Positions 1 through 5,955 of a stretch of DNA of 7,121 bases are shown here, in pieces. Source of the stretch: Phycisphaerales bacterium (lineage in GTDB: Bacteria > Planctomycetota > Phycisphaerae > Phycisphaerales > UBA1924); NCBI GenBank assembly GCA_016764015.1, contig JAESSR010000199.1, forward strand, positions 1-7,121, written 5' to 3'. The notes below the pieces were generated by a model that was not told the origin of the DNA, made no database searches, and worked only from the letters and a program-made list of their open reading frames with translations. Position 1 is the stretch's first letter; the number at the start of each line of letters is the position of its first letter. The translations under genes were made by a program, and so were the position numbers.

Positions 1-1702
1 GATTACGATCGAAGATACGAATCGTTCTGGCACCGCGATTAAAAGTCGATGGAATGCGCTCTCGCTGTTCAAGATCGATGCGCCTCCCGGGATCGAAGTC
101 GATCTTGATCTAGATTACTACGCCGATAGAGGCGTGGGTATCGGTGTGAGTAGTGATTGGAATACACCCAAGCATCGCGGTGGATTATTCTCGTACTTAC
201 TCTTCGATGACAACGGCACAGACATCACGGCTTCAGGGCAACGAATCACACGCGATGGTGAATCGCGTGGTATCTTTGCACTCAACGATATCTGGGAGTT
301 CACCAATGCGTGGACACTCGTCACCGAGTTCAGTTATATCTCCGATGAAGCATTCGTGCCCGCACTCTTTGACAATATTGGGCGAACGACAGAAGATTTT
401 CGGAATCGATTGCAGTTTGAACGGCTCGCAGATAGTTCGTACTTTGCGCTCGAGTTGAGCACAACGATCAATGATTTTATTGTCCCTGAGCATCTGCTCC
501 AGTCGCCTGGGTATCGGGTTGACAAACTCCCCGAAGCTCGATTCGTATCTTTGGGCAAGGATTTGTTGGCAGATTACAAGCCCGGGCTGTTGATGTATTC
601 GTTCGAGGCTCGCGCCGGAATGCTTCGGCTCGCTTTTTCAGAGGTTGCAGCGAGTTCGTACGGCTTCACAACAGACACACTTGCTAATGACGCGTTCGGG
701 ACGACTGCGAGCGAGTCGCTCGGCGATAAGTTTCGAGCTTTGGGGCTCGATGAGTCAACGGTTGCTCGGCTCGATACCCGCCATGAGTTGAGCTCACGCT
801 TTGATCTCGGTCCGATCGCGGTGGTTCCTTTCGCGGTCGCAAGGCTCAGCGCGTATGACAGCTCGTTCGATGCGTTCAGCCCTAGGCAAGATGACGATGT
901 TCGGCTCTGGGGGGGCGGGGGCGTGACGCTTTCAACGAGTGTGACGAAGATCAATAACGATGCCGAGAGCCGATTCTTTGATGTCCATCGGCTCCGTCAT
1001 ATCATCGAGCCTTCGATTACCATCTGGGGCGCGGATTCAAACTTTGATGCTGGTGACTTGCCGATCTTCGATGATGATGTCGAGGGCTTGCTCACGGGCA
1101 ACTCGTTCCGGGCAGCGATCGATCAGACCTGGCAAACCAAGCGGGGCGGGGTCGGACGCTGGCGCGATGTCGATGTGCTCAAGGTTCGCACAGAGTATGT
1201 GACGACCAGCGGTCGTGCGGGCAAGAGCGAAATACCACAATACTTCTCATCGCGTCCAGAGTTATCGAATCCGGGTGATTACCTTGGGATGAGTACGGTC
1301 TGGAAACCAACTGAAGTCCTCGCGTTTGCTGGCGAAATAATCTATGATCTCGATACTGATCGCACGGCGCGTGCGAGCATCGGCGCGATTATTGAGCATC
1401 GACCAGGATTCACAACAACCGTAGAATATCGTGAAGTCTCAGCGCTTGATGCGACCTTTGCTGCGATGTCCGCGAGGTATCGTTTGACCGACAAGTACGC
1501 GATCAACACCCGGCTCAACTACAACTTCCGGCTCGACGACTTCCAGACATTCAACGCTCAGATTCTTCGTCGATTCCAGATCGGGACACTCGGCGCGACC
1601 ATCCGGTTCGACAACATCCGAGGCGAAACCAGCTTCGGGTTTGTCTTCCGTCCAGCGGGTGCAGGTGGCGATTTGGCGGTCGATAGCAACTGGGGCGGTT
1701 GA
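1..1702 (+). CDS. lptD: LptD-like LPS-assembly outer-membrane protein, C-terminal part (5' end outside window)
   Basis: The reading frame is open from base 2 to the TGA at 1700-1702, giving 566 visible residues, so the true start lies upstream of the window; the GTG at 134 is internal. What is seen: a long, soluble-looking but aromatic-rich chain with many alternating hydrophobic/polar stretches typical of outer-membrane beta strands, a segment RHIIEPSITIW (near 1000-1030) resembling the conserved H-x-I-x-P region of LptD barrels, and closing strands such as INTRLNYNF and ETSFGFVFRP. LptD family members form the 26-strand barrel that inserts LPS into the outer leaflet with LptE. The visible part contains no cysteine, so the inter-domain disulfides of E. 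coli LptD cannot form as known there. The chain ends with a Gly/Asp-rich tail after the last strand and not with a terminal aromatic. It is convergent with purF, with a 17-nt gap. The family call rests on recalled pattern; another large barrel protein is the main alternative. Confidence 0.72.
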   Translation, partial: ITIEDTNRSGTAIKSRWNALSLFKIDAPPGIEVDLDLDYYADRGVGIGVSSDWNTPKHRGGLFSYLLFDDNGTDITASGQRITRDGESRGIFALNDIWEFTNAWTLVTEFSYISDEAFVPALFDNIGRTTEDFRNRLQFERLADSSYFALELSTTINDFIVPEHLLQSPGYRVDKLPEARFVSLGKDLLADYKPGLLMYSFEARAGMLRLAFSEVAASSYGFTTDTLANDAFGTTASESLGDKFRALGLDESTVARLDTRHELSSRFDLGPIAVVPFAVARLSAYDSSFDAFSPRQDDDVRLWGGGGVTLSTSVTKINNDAESRFFDVHRLRHIIEPSITIWGADSNFDAGDLPIFDDDVEGLLTGNSFRAAIDQTWQTKRGGVGRWRDVDVLKVRTEYVTTSGRAGKSEIPQYFSSRPELSNPGDYLGMSTVWKPTEVLAFAGEIIYDLDTDRTARASIGAIIEHRPGFTTTVEYREVSALDATFAAMSARYRLTDKYAINTRLNYNFRLDDFQTFNAQILRRFQIGTLGATIRFDNIRGETSFGFVFRPAGAGGDLAVDSNWGG

Positions 1703-1719
1703 ACGCACAAAGCCTTCGA

Positions 1720-3303
1720 TTATATTGTTTTGAACATGCTCAACTGAGCCTTGGTCGCGACTTCGCATGCAACAGGGTGGTCTACATCAACGCGGTACTC
1801 GCCTGAGAAGCAACCCGTACAGTAGTGCTTGGGGTCTTGATTCATCACGCTGAGCATGCCCTCTTGGCTCAGGTAATACAACGAATCAACCCCGAGAAAC
1901 TCACGGATTTCTTCGACGCTTCGCCCATGGGCGACAAGCTGATCTCGATCTGCAAAGTCCACGCCGAAGAAGCAGGGATGTTTGATCGGTGGGCACGAAA
2001 TCCGCAGATGGATTTCCTTAGCGCCCGCTTCACGCAGTTGGATCATTTTCAGGCGTGTGGTGGTGCCTCGGACGATCGAATCATCGACAATGATGAGCCT
2101 TTGGTCACGGACAACCTCAGAAATCACATTGAGCTTGAGCCGAACAGCAGCGGCTCGTTCTTCTTGGGTGGGTTTAATGAATGTTCGTCCAACATACCGG
2201 TTGGGCACGATTCCTTCGCGGTATGGAATCCCGGATTCGATCGCGTAGCCGTTGGCTGCGCTACGACCCGAGTCTGGCATGGGCATGACGAAATCAGCCT
2301 CGACGAAGGCTTCTTGGGCGAGCTTAGCGCCGAACTGTTCACGCGAGATTTGTACATTTTGCCCGAATACATTTGATGCGGGATTCGCGAAGTACACATG
2401 CTCGAAAACACACTGGGCGAGCGGCTCAGATTGAGCAGCGAATCGACGCGAGGTGACACCCTTGTTGGAGAGTGTGACGATTTCGCCCGGTTCGATCTCG
2501 CGGATGTACTTTGCGCCAATCACATCAAATGCTACAGTTTCAGAAGCGACGACGGGTTTGCCCGAGGGCAGCTCGCCAAGGACGAGCGGTCGCCATCCCC
2601 ACGGGTCACGGGCGGCTTCGATCCGATCCGGAAAGAGCAGCACTAATGAGAACGCGCCGAGCAGATTTCGCAATGTTGCGGCTACTGGGTCGGGGGTGTC
2701 TCGTAGTTCGGGTGAAGCGAGCAGATGGATAATCACTTCAGTGTCTGAGGTCGTGTGGAACAAGCGACCGACCCGAGAGAGCTCCTTGCGCCATTCGTCG
2801 CCGTTGACGAGATTGCCATTGTGGGCGATGGCGACCGGGCCTGCGAATGTTGTTTCGACGAGTGGCTGGGCGTTGCAAAACTTCGAGCCGCCTGCGGTTG
2901 AGTAGCGGTTGTGCCCGATTGCGCCATGATTTGCATCCCCAGCATCTGAGTGGTTTTGGAGCTTTTCGAGTTTGGTAATTACATCCCTATCGAATACATC
3001 GACGACCAAGCCCTGACCGGTGTGGGCTTCGATGATCTCGCCATCGGTGACCGCAATCCCTGCAGCTTCTTGCCCACGATGCTGCTGCGCGTAAAGACCG
3101 AGATAGACCTTGCGGACAGCGTCTGGGTCGTTCCAGATACCGATCACGCCGCACTTTTCTTTGGGTTGGCCTTTGGGTTGGTCTTTGGATTGATCTGGGT
3201 GTTGATCTGAGCGAAGAGCTGATTTATTTTGGCATGCGCAACCGCCGGGCGTTGGCCTGTTTGGCTGATTCGATGAGACGGGTAGAGAAAGACTCGTCGG
3301 CAT
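1720..3303 (-). CDS. purF: Amidophosphoribosyltransferase (glutamine PRPP amidotransferase), iron-sulfur type
   Basis: PurF makes 5-phosphoribosylamine from PRPP and glutamine, the first committed step of purine synthesis, in the cytoplasm. With the ATG at 3303 the protein is 527 residues. In order: a 50-residue propeptide, then the Ntn-type nucleophile Cys51 in KCGVIGIWN, glutaminase motifs HNRYST (131-136) and HNGN (161-164), then the phosphoribosyltransferase domain with the PRPP loop VDDSIVRGTTT (406-416). Four cysteines sit where B. subtilis-type PurF binds its [4Fe-4S] cluster: Cys298 (QCVFEHVYFANP), Cys444 (HPCFFGVD), and Cys495 and Cys498 (YCTGC). The 3303 start is chosen because GGAG lies 7 nt before it; an in-frame GTG at 3363 would add 20 residues without a good ribosome site. 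No in-frame ATG, GTG or TTG lies between codon 1 and Cys51, so the long extension is really encoded. It lies 77 nt after the mqnD-like gene on the same strand. The enzyme call is certain; the exact start is probable. Confidence 0.97.
   Translation of the reverse strand: MPTSLSLPVSSNQPNRPTPGGCACQNKSALRSDQHPDQSKDQPKGQPKEKCGVIGIWNDPDAVRKVYLGLYAQQHRGQEAAGIAVTDGEIIEAHTGQGLVVDVFDRDVITKLEKLQNHSDAGDANHGAIGHNRYSTAGGSKFCNAQPLVETTFAGPVAIAHNGNLVNGDEWRKELSRVGRLFHTTSDTEVIIHLLASPELRDTPDPVAATLRNLLGAFSLVLLFPDRIEAARDPWGWRPLVLGELPSGKPVVASETVAFDVIGAKYIREIEPGEIVTLSNKGVTSRRFAAQSEPLAQCVFEHVYFANPASNVFGQNVQISREQFGAKLAQEAFVEADFVMPMPDSGRSAANGYAIESGIPYREGIVPNRYVGRTFIKPTQEERAAAVRLKLNVISEVVRDQRLIIVDDSIVRGTTTRLKMIQLREAGAKEIHLRISCPPIKHPCFFGVDFADRDQLVAHGRSVEEIREFLGVDSLYYLSQEGMLSVMNQDPKHYCTGCFSGEYRVDVDHPVACEVATKAQLSMFKTI
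3151..3303 (-). other. Long PurF propeptide up to the catalytic cysteine codon
   Basis: This is the part of purF encoding residues 1-50, with the codon for nucleophile Cys51 at 3151-3153. Known PurF propeptides are short (11 residues in B. subtilis; only Met in E. coli). Here the stretch is low complexity: Ser/Pro-rich first, a GGCAC segment with two cysteines (22 and 24), then a Gln/Lys/Asp/Pro repeat. It is presumably removed by self-cleavage to free the Cys amine. That is inference from the family. Confidence 0.7.
3160..3207 (-). repeat. Four 12-nt tandem repeats inside the PurF propeptide
   Basis: Read on the minus strand, four imperfect 12-base units follow one another in frame: GATCAACACCCA, GATCAATCCAAA, GACCAACCCAAA and GGCCAACCCAAA, encoding DQHP, DQSK, DQPK and GQPK. 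The unit length is a multiple of three, so copy-number change would keep the reading frame. The array ends two codons (Glu-Lys) before the catalytic cysteine. Confidence 0.9.
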
Positions 3304-3310
3304 GAACAGT

Positions 3311-3314
3311 CTCC
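3311..3314 (-). promoter_or_regulatory. purF ribosome binding site
   Basis: Minus-strand GGAG ends 7 nt before the ATG at 3303. It decides between this start and the upstream in-frame GTG at 3363, which has no comparable site. Confidence 0.6.
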
Positions 3315-3353
3315 GATCACGGAAAAATCGTCGATCAGTGGCAGATGAGCACG

Positions 3354-3362
3354 AGTCTAGCA
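3354..3362 (-). promoter_or_regulatory. Candidate extended -10 box for purF
   Basis: Minus-strand TGCTAGACT matches the extended -10 pattern TGn-TAnnnT in the 77-nt gap between mqnD-like and purF. No convincing -35 hexamer lies 17 nt further up. It would give a leader of roughly 45 nt containing the GGAG site, so purF could be transcribed separately from the upstream cluster. Motif only. Confidence 0.25.
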
Positions 3363-3380
3363 CAGGTGTGAAATCAGAAC

Positions 3381-4313
3381 CTACATCGGGTCAATATTTT
3401 CGACCCGTTCACACAATCCCTCGTCGGCTGCACGCCCAAGGAAGGTCGAAATCGCATCACGCCCGGTTTCGCCCATATCGAGTGTCAATCCGGAGACATA
3501 CATCGCCAGGTACCGATCAACAAGTTCTGGGTCGTCCCACTCGGTGCGATCGCCTTTGTTGAGCTGGAGGTACAATCGGGAGGCTTCGCCCATGCGTACA
3601 CAGCACTGAACCGAGGCATTGAGCACATCGGCAAGCTCTTGGCAGGTGCCCGCTCCATGCCGATCGTCTAAATCGCGACGGATGACATTGAGCCCCAGCG
3701 GCAATGGCTTGGCGGTCTGCGTATGCCACCAGTTGCCCAGATCGCCAATTTCACGCAGCCCCATCTGTGCATAGGTCAGTTGGGCTTCGTGGATGAGTAA
3801 TCCGGCATCGACGCTGCCGTCAGCGACGGCTCCGGGGATATCTGAAAAGAGGAGTTCTTGATGCTCAAACACGCCGATCGCCATCCGTAATCCCATGTAG
3901 GCGGAGGTATTGATCCCCGGTATGCCAACAGTGCATGTAGAGTCTTTGAGATCATCGAGGGTTGTGAATGGCGAATTGGCAGCAACGACGATGCGTGGGC
4001 CATAGTTTTCGCCGAAGGAGCCGCCCGAAGCGGTCATGGCGTACCGATCTGCAATTGCAGGATAAGTGGCACATGAGATCGCGGTGATGTCGTACGCAGA
4101 TTCTGAGCCGATGACGAGTTTGTTGAGTTCTTCCACATCGCGAGCAAGGAGATTGAACTCAAATCGTCCAGTATCAACCTGAGGCTTGCCAAGGTCGCCT
4201 TCGATCGGTGTCCCGTCTGGATACCGGACGCCAATCAAGGGCCACCACATCACCAAATCATCAGAATCTGGAGAGTGGGCGAGGTTGAGCTTGATGGATT
4301 GTGTGACAGTCAT
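3381..4313 (-). CDS. mqnD: MqnD-like protein (1,4-dihydroxy-6-naphthoate synthase, VitK2_biosynth family)
   Basis: MqnD cleaves cyclic dehypoxanthinyl futalosine to 1,4-dihydroxy-6-naphthoate in the futalosine route to menaquinone. The 310-residue product shows the family pattern: an N-terminal SPDSDD motif (14-19), DVEELNKL (59-66), GPRIVVAANSP (105-115), IPGINTSAYMGLRM (131-144), DAGLLIHE (169-176) with the His175 that corresponds to the catalytic His of characterised MqnD, and WWHTQTAKPLPLGLNVI (195-211). The fold is like a periplasmic binding protein, but there is no signal peptide, fitting a cytoplasmic enzyme. Classical MqnD reads SPCPNDT at the first motif, so this is a variant; a related VitK2_biosynth paralogue with another role is possible. 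The start at 4313 lies 8 nt after the rhodanese stop with no visible Shine-Dalgarno sequence, suggesting coupled translation. It is slightly longer than the usual 270-290 residues. Confidence 0.75.
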   Translation of the reverse strand: MTVTQSIKLNLAHSPDSDDLVMWWPLIGVRYPDGTPIEGDLGKPQVDTGRFEFNLLARDVEELNKLVIGSESAYDITAISCATYPAIADRYAMTASGGSFGENYGPRIVVAANSPFTTLDDLKDSTCTVGIPGINTSAYMGLRMAIGVFEHQELLFSDIPGAVADGSVDAGLLIHEAQLTYAQMGLREIGDLGNWWHTQTAKPLPLGLNVIRRDLDDRHGAGTCQELADVLNASVQCCVRMGEASRLYLQLNKGDRTEWDDPELVDRYLAMYVSGLTLDMGETGRDAISTFLGRAADEGLCERVENIDPM

Positions 4314-4321
4314 GTGTAAGT

Positions 4322-4690
4322 TTAATACTGCTTGATGGTGGGATCAATCCGCTCGGACCACCAGTTGATGCCACCCGCAACTGAGCGGGTACCAGCGAGC
4401 CCTTGCTTTTGCATATAGAGAGCAACTTTGAGTGATCGTTTTCCAGAACGGCACAGGATGGCGATGGTGGTGTCCTCATCGACATCAAGCTCATTGATTC
4501 GGCTCGCAATATCGCCCATCGGGATATGCAAAGCGCCGTCGATCGATGAGGTTTCGAGTTCATTCGATTCGCGGATATCGATGAGCAGAAAATTTGAGCT
4601 TTCGTTGTCTGCATGGAGCTGAGCCGTTTGAGGGACCGAGATTTCGATATCCGGTTTAAAAGACCAACGGGGTGGGTTGTCTTCAGTCAT
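4322..4690 (-). CDS. Single-domain rhodanese-like sulfurtransferase
   Basis: The 122-residue protein carries one rhodanese domain at about residues 14-113. Seen: LLIDIRESNELETSSIDGAL (35-54), the HIPMGDI segment (55-61), the active-site loop CRSGKRS with Cys80 as the expected persulfide carrier, and the closing GGINWW (107-112). The tail W-S-x-x-I-D-P-T resembles the C-terminal rhodanese domain found fused to MoeB/ThiF-like proteins, which suggests, but does not prove, a sulfur-transfer role in cofactor synthesis. There is no signal peptide, so it should be cytoplasmic. The start codon overlaps the lipoprotein stop in the string ATGACTGA (8-nt overlap), and a GAAGGA ribosome site at 4699-4704 lies 8 nt before it. 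The partner substrate is unknown. Confidence 0.9.
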   Translation of the reverse strand: MTEDNPPRWSFKPDIEISVPQTAQLHADNESSNFLLIDIRESNELETSSIDGALHIPMGDIASRINELDVDEDTTIAILCRSGKRSLKVALYMQKQGLAGTRSVAGGINWWSERIDPTIKQY

Positions 4691-5261
4691 CGCTTTGATC
4701 CTTCATTGGCGGTGCTTTGGGTGCATTGAGTTGCCCGAGCGGCGTGGGGTATCCACTCGACCAGTTGTTTTTAGCTTGAGTTCGTTTCCAGGGTCGGGCA
4801 GGAGATGCTACGGGTTTGTTGAGTTGCCCGGTGATGGTGAGATAGCCAATCGCATACGGGGTGCCGACGATCGATCGACCGAGTTCGGAGAGGGTGATGA
4901 GGAGGTCTTTGCTCCAGTTTGCAGAGTTGAGCTCGATTGAATCCGGTGGTGTTGGGAATCGTCCATAGATTCTCGCCGTGTCCGATTTCTTTGGGAGTGC
5001 AAAGAGCTGGAAGGTGGGTGTGTGAACCACGCTGTCTATCGGGGCGATGTACCGTGTTGGGGCCCAGTGTGCTCTTGGCTTGGGTGTGGAATCGAGCAGC
5101 CCAGTATCGGTTGATTGTTGTGTGGTCGAGACGGCTCGGAACGAAGGTGAGCGATATGACCCGCCGAGGGTGATCCGATTATTGAGCGGCTGGGTGCATC
5201 CCGCCAACATCGCACAGACGGCTGTGATGAAAAGAATATTGATGAAGGATCGTGAAGGCAT
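4683..5261 (-). CDS. Predicted lipoprotein of unknown function
   Basis: I do not recognise this family. Starting at the ATG at 5261, the product is 192 residues with a textbook type II signal: Arg4, a hydrophobic core (about 7-19), and the lipobox LAGC with Cys22 as the lipidation site, so it should be a membrane-anchored periplasmic or outer-membrane lipoprotein. The mature part is Pro/Thr/Ser-rich with few charged clusters. It holds a repeated motif, GQLNKPVASP (145-154) and GQLNAPKAPP (176-185). An upstream in-frame start at 5396 would add 45 residues, but would put the signal peptide internally and run into smpB on the other strand, so it is rejected. No good Shine-Dalgarno sequence precedes 5261; a TATCAT box ends 6 nt before the ATG. 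It is the first gene of the cluster with the rhodanese and mqnD-like genes. Confidence 0.82.
   Translation of the reverse strand: MPSRSFINILFITAVCAMLAGCTQPLNNRITLGGSYRSPSFRAVSTTQQSTDTGLLDSTPKPRAHWAPTRYIAPIDSVVHTPTFQLFALPKKSDTARIYGRFPTPPDSIELNSANWSKDLLITLSELGRSIVGTPYAIGYLTITGQLNKPVASPARPWKRTQAKNNWSSGYPTPLGQLNAPKAPPMKDQSDD
4699..4704 (-). promoter_or_regulatory. Ribosome binding site of the rhodanese gene, inside the lipoprotein gene
   Basis: Minus-strand GAAGGA ends 8 nt before the ATG at 4690 and lies within the last codons of the lipoprotein gene. It supports 4690 as the rhodanese start and independent or re-initiated translation on one mRNA. Confidence 0.5.
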
Positions 5262-5267
5262 AGAGCG

Positions 5268-5273
5268 ATGATA
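5268..5273 (-). promoter_or_regulatory. Candidate -10 box for the lipoprotein cluster
   Basis: Minus-strand TATCAT lies exactly 6 nt before the ATG at 5261. Transcription would begin at or next to the start codon, giving a leaderless or nearly leaderless mRNA, which fits the missing ribosome site. No strong -35 is seen. Confidence 0.3.
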
Positions 5274-5308
5274 CGCACGCGATCTCTCGGCGGGTTTCGG
5301 AAGAGGTT

Positions 5309-5339
5309 TTGAGAGCCAGCACAAGCAATCGGCTATGCT
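5309..5339 (+). promoter_or_regulatory. Candidate smpB promoter
   Basis: TTGAGA (5309-5314) and TATGCT (5334-5339) are separated by 19 nt, somewhat wide. The start site would fall near 5346, leaving only a few bases before the smpB ATG at 5350. The AGGG at 5341-5344 could instead be a weak ribosome site, and the two readings conflict if transcription starts at 5346. Confidence 0.25.
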
Positions 5340-5349
5340 TAGGGTGCAA

Positions 5350-5835
5350 ATGGCAAAGAACAAGAAGAAATCCAAGCAAGGCCCACCGAGTTTCAATAAT
5401 CGGCGGGCGCTCTACGACTACTTCATCGTTGACACGATGGAGGTCGGGATCGTGCTTGAGGGATCAGAGGTCAAAGCCATCCGCGAGGGGAGCTGTTCGC
5501 TCAAGGAAGGATATATCAGTGTGGATTTAGAGCCCCCTCGGCTCACGCTTCATCAGGTCGATATCGGGATGTATCAACCCGCCGGGCAGCTCAACCACAT
5601 TCCCAAACGGGATCGTGTGCTGTTGGCCAAGAAGAGAGAGATGCTCAAGCTCGCTCGCGAGGTGGATCAGAAGGGCGTCACACTTGTGCCTTTGGAAATG
5701 TACTTTTCTCACGGATTGGTGAAGATCAAGCTCGCAATCGCCAAGGGCAAAGCCCAGCACGACAAACGCAAGGCCATCGCGGATCGTGAAAATCAACGGG
5801 ATATGCAACGGGCGATGTCGAAATTTTCTAACTGA
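5350..5835 (+). CDS. smpB: SsrA-binding protein SmpB
   Basis: SmpB binds tmRNA (SsrA) and brings it to stalled ribosomes for trans-translation. The 161-residue product has the usual length and order: a basic N-terminus, NRRALYDYFIVDTMEVGIVL (17-36), GSEVKAIREG (38-47), NHIPKRDRVLL (82-92), KGVTLVPLEMYFSHGLVKIK (108-127), and the basic tail AKGKAQHDKRKAIADR (131-146), which enters the ribosomal decoding/mRNA channel in known structures. The segment after HIPKR reads RVLLAKKREM where many homologues have RKLLLHKxEI, a mild divergence. The ATG at 5350 is preferred over an in-frame ATG at 5335 because it gives the family-typical Met-Ala-Lys start and has AGGG at 5341-5344 before it. The tmRNA gene is not in the window. 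It is divergent from the lipoprotein and convergent with atpC. Confidence 0.97.
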   Translation: MAKNKKKSKQGPPSFNNRRALYDYFIVDTMEVGIVLEGSEVKAIREGSCSLKEGYISVDLEPPRLTLHQVDIGMYQPAGQLNHIPKRDRVLLAKKREMLKLAREVDQKGVTLVPLEMYFSHGLVKIKLAIAKGKAQHDKRKAIADRENQRDMQRAMSKFSN

Positions 5836-5855
5836 GTTTTCTTTCTTCCGAAGCA

Positions 5856-5882
5856 CAGGCGTCTCGCCTGCGTTTCTTCTTT
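5856..5882 (+). terminator. Likely terminator of smpB
   Basis: A 6-bp GC-rich stem (5856-5861 with 5865-5870, loop TCT) is followed by CGTTTCTTCTTT and begins about 20 nt after the smpB stop. The T tract is interrupted, so this is the weaker of the two terminators. Confidence 0.5.
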
Positions 5883-5899
5883 GGTGATTACATGCGGAC

Positions 5900-5927
5900 A
5901 AAAAAGAACACAGGCGGGACGCCTGTG
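5900..5927 (-). terminator. Likely intrinsic terminator of atpC
   Basis: On the minus strand the stem CACAGGCG / CGCCTGTG (5927-5920 with 5916-5909, loop TCC) is followed by TTCTTTTTT (5908-5900). It starts 28 nt after the atpC stop: an 8-bp GC-rich stem plus U-rich tract in the right place and orientation. Confidence 0.75.
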
Positions 5928-5955
5928 CCACGAATACAAGACAAGATTGAAAAGA

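Larger units (their letters stand above)
5849..5932. repeat. Inverted pair of a short REP-like palindromic element
   Basis: Arms 5849-5881 and 5900-5932 are reverse complements at 26 of 33 positions, and the 18-nt core has one mismatch. Each arm is itself a small palindrome (CAGGCG-TCT-CGCCTG in the first; CACAGGCG-GGA-CGCCTGTG in the second). The pair could fold as two separate hairpins or as one long stem. The arrangement resembles paired REP elements. Similar CACAGGCG/CGCCTGTG palindromes are, from memory, scattered through planctomycete and verrucomicrobial genomes. Confidence 0.75.

Noticed and set aside
574..954. 126-codon minus-strand open frame inside the lptD-like gene
   Set aside because: Antisense shadow, Ser/Arg-rich with no domain or start signal.
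1825..2376. 183-codon plus-strand open frame opposite purF
   Set aside because: It lies entirely antisense to a strongly conserved enzyme; its length follows from the codon pattern of purF, and there is no ribosome site or recognisable domain.
3304..3363. Upstream GTG start for purF adding 20 residues
   Set aside because: No ribosome site before it, whereas the ATG at 3303 has GGAG at 7 nt.
4677..5173. Plus-strand open frames opposite the lipoprotein gene
   Set aside because: Antisense to a gene with a clear lipobox and operon context; no domain is recognisable.
5335..5349. Earlier ATG for smpB
   Set aside because: It adds only five residues, overlaps a -10-like box, and lacks the family-typical Met-Ala-Lys start.
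4683..5396. Longer 237-residue version of the lipoprotein
   Set aside because: It would place the lipobox signal peptide internally and overlap the smpB start on the opposite strand.
5849..5932. Possible CRISPR fragment
   Set aside because: Only two copies, in inverted orientation, with no regular spacers or cas genes.
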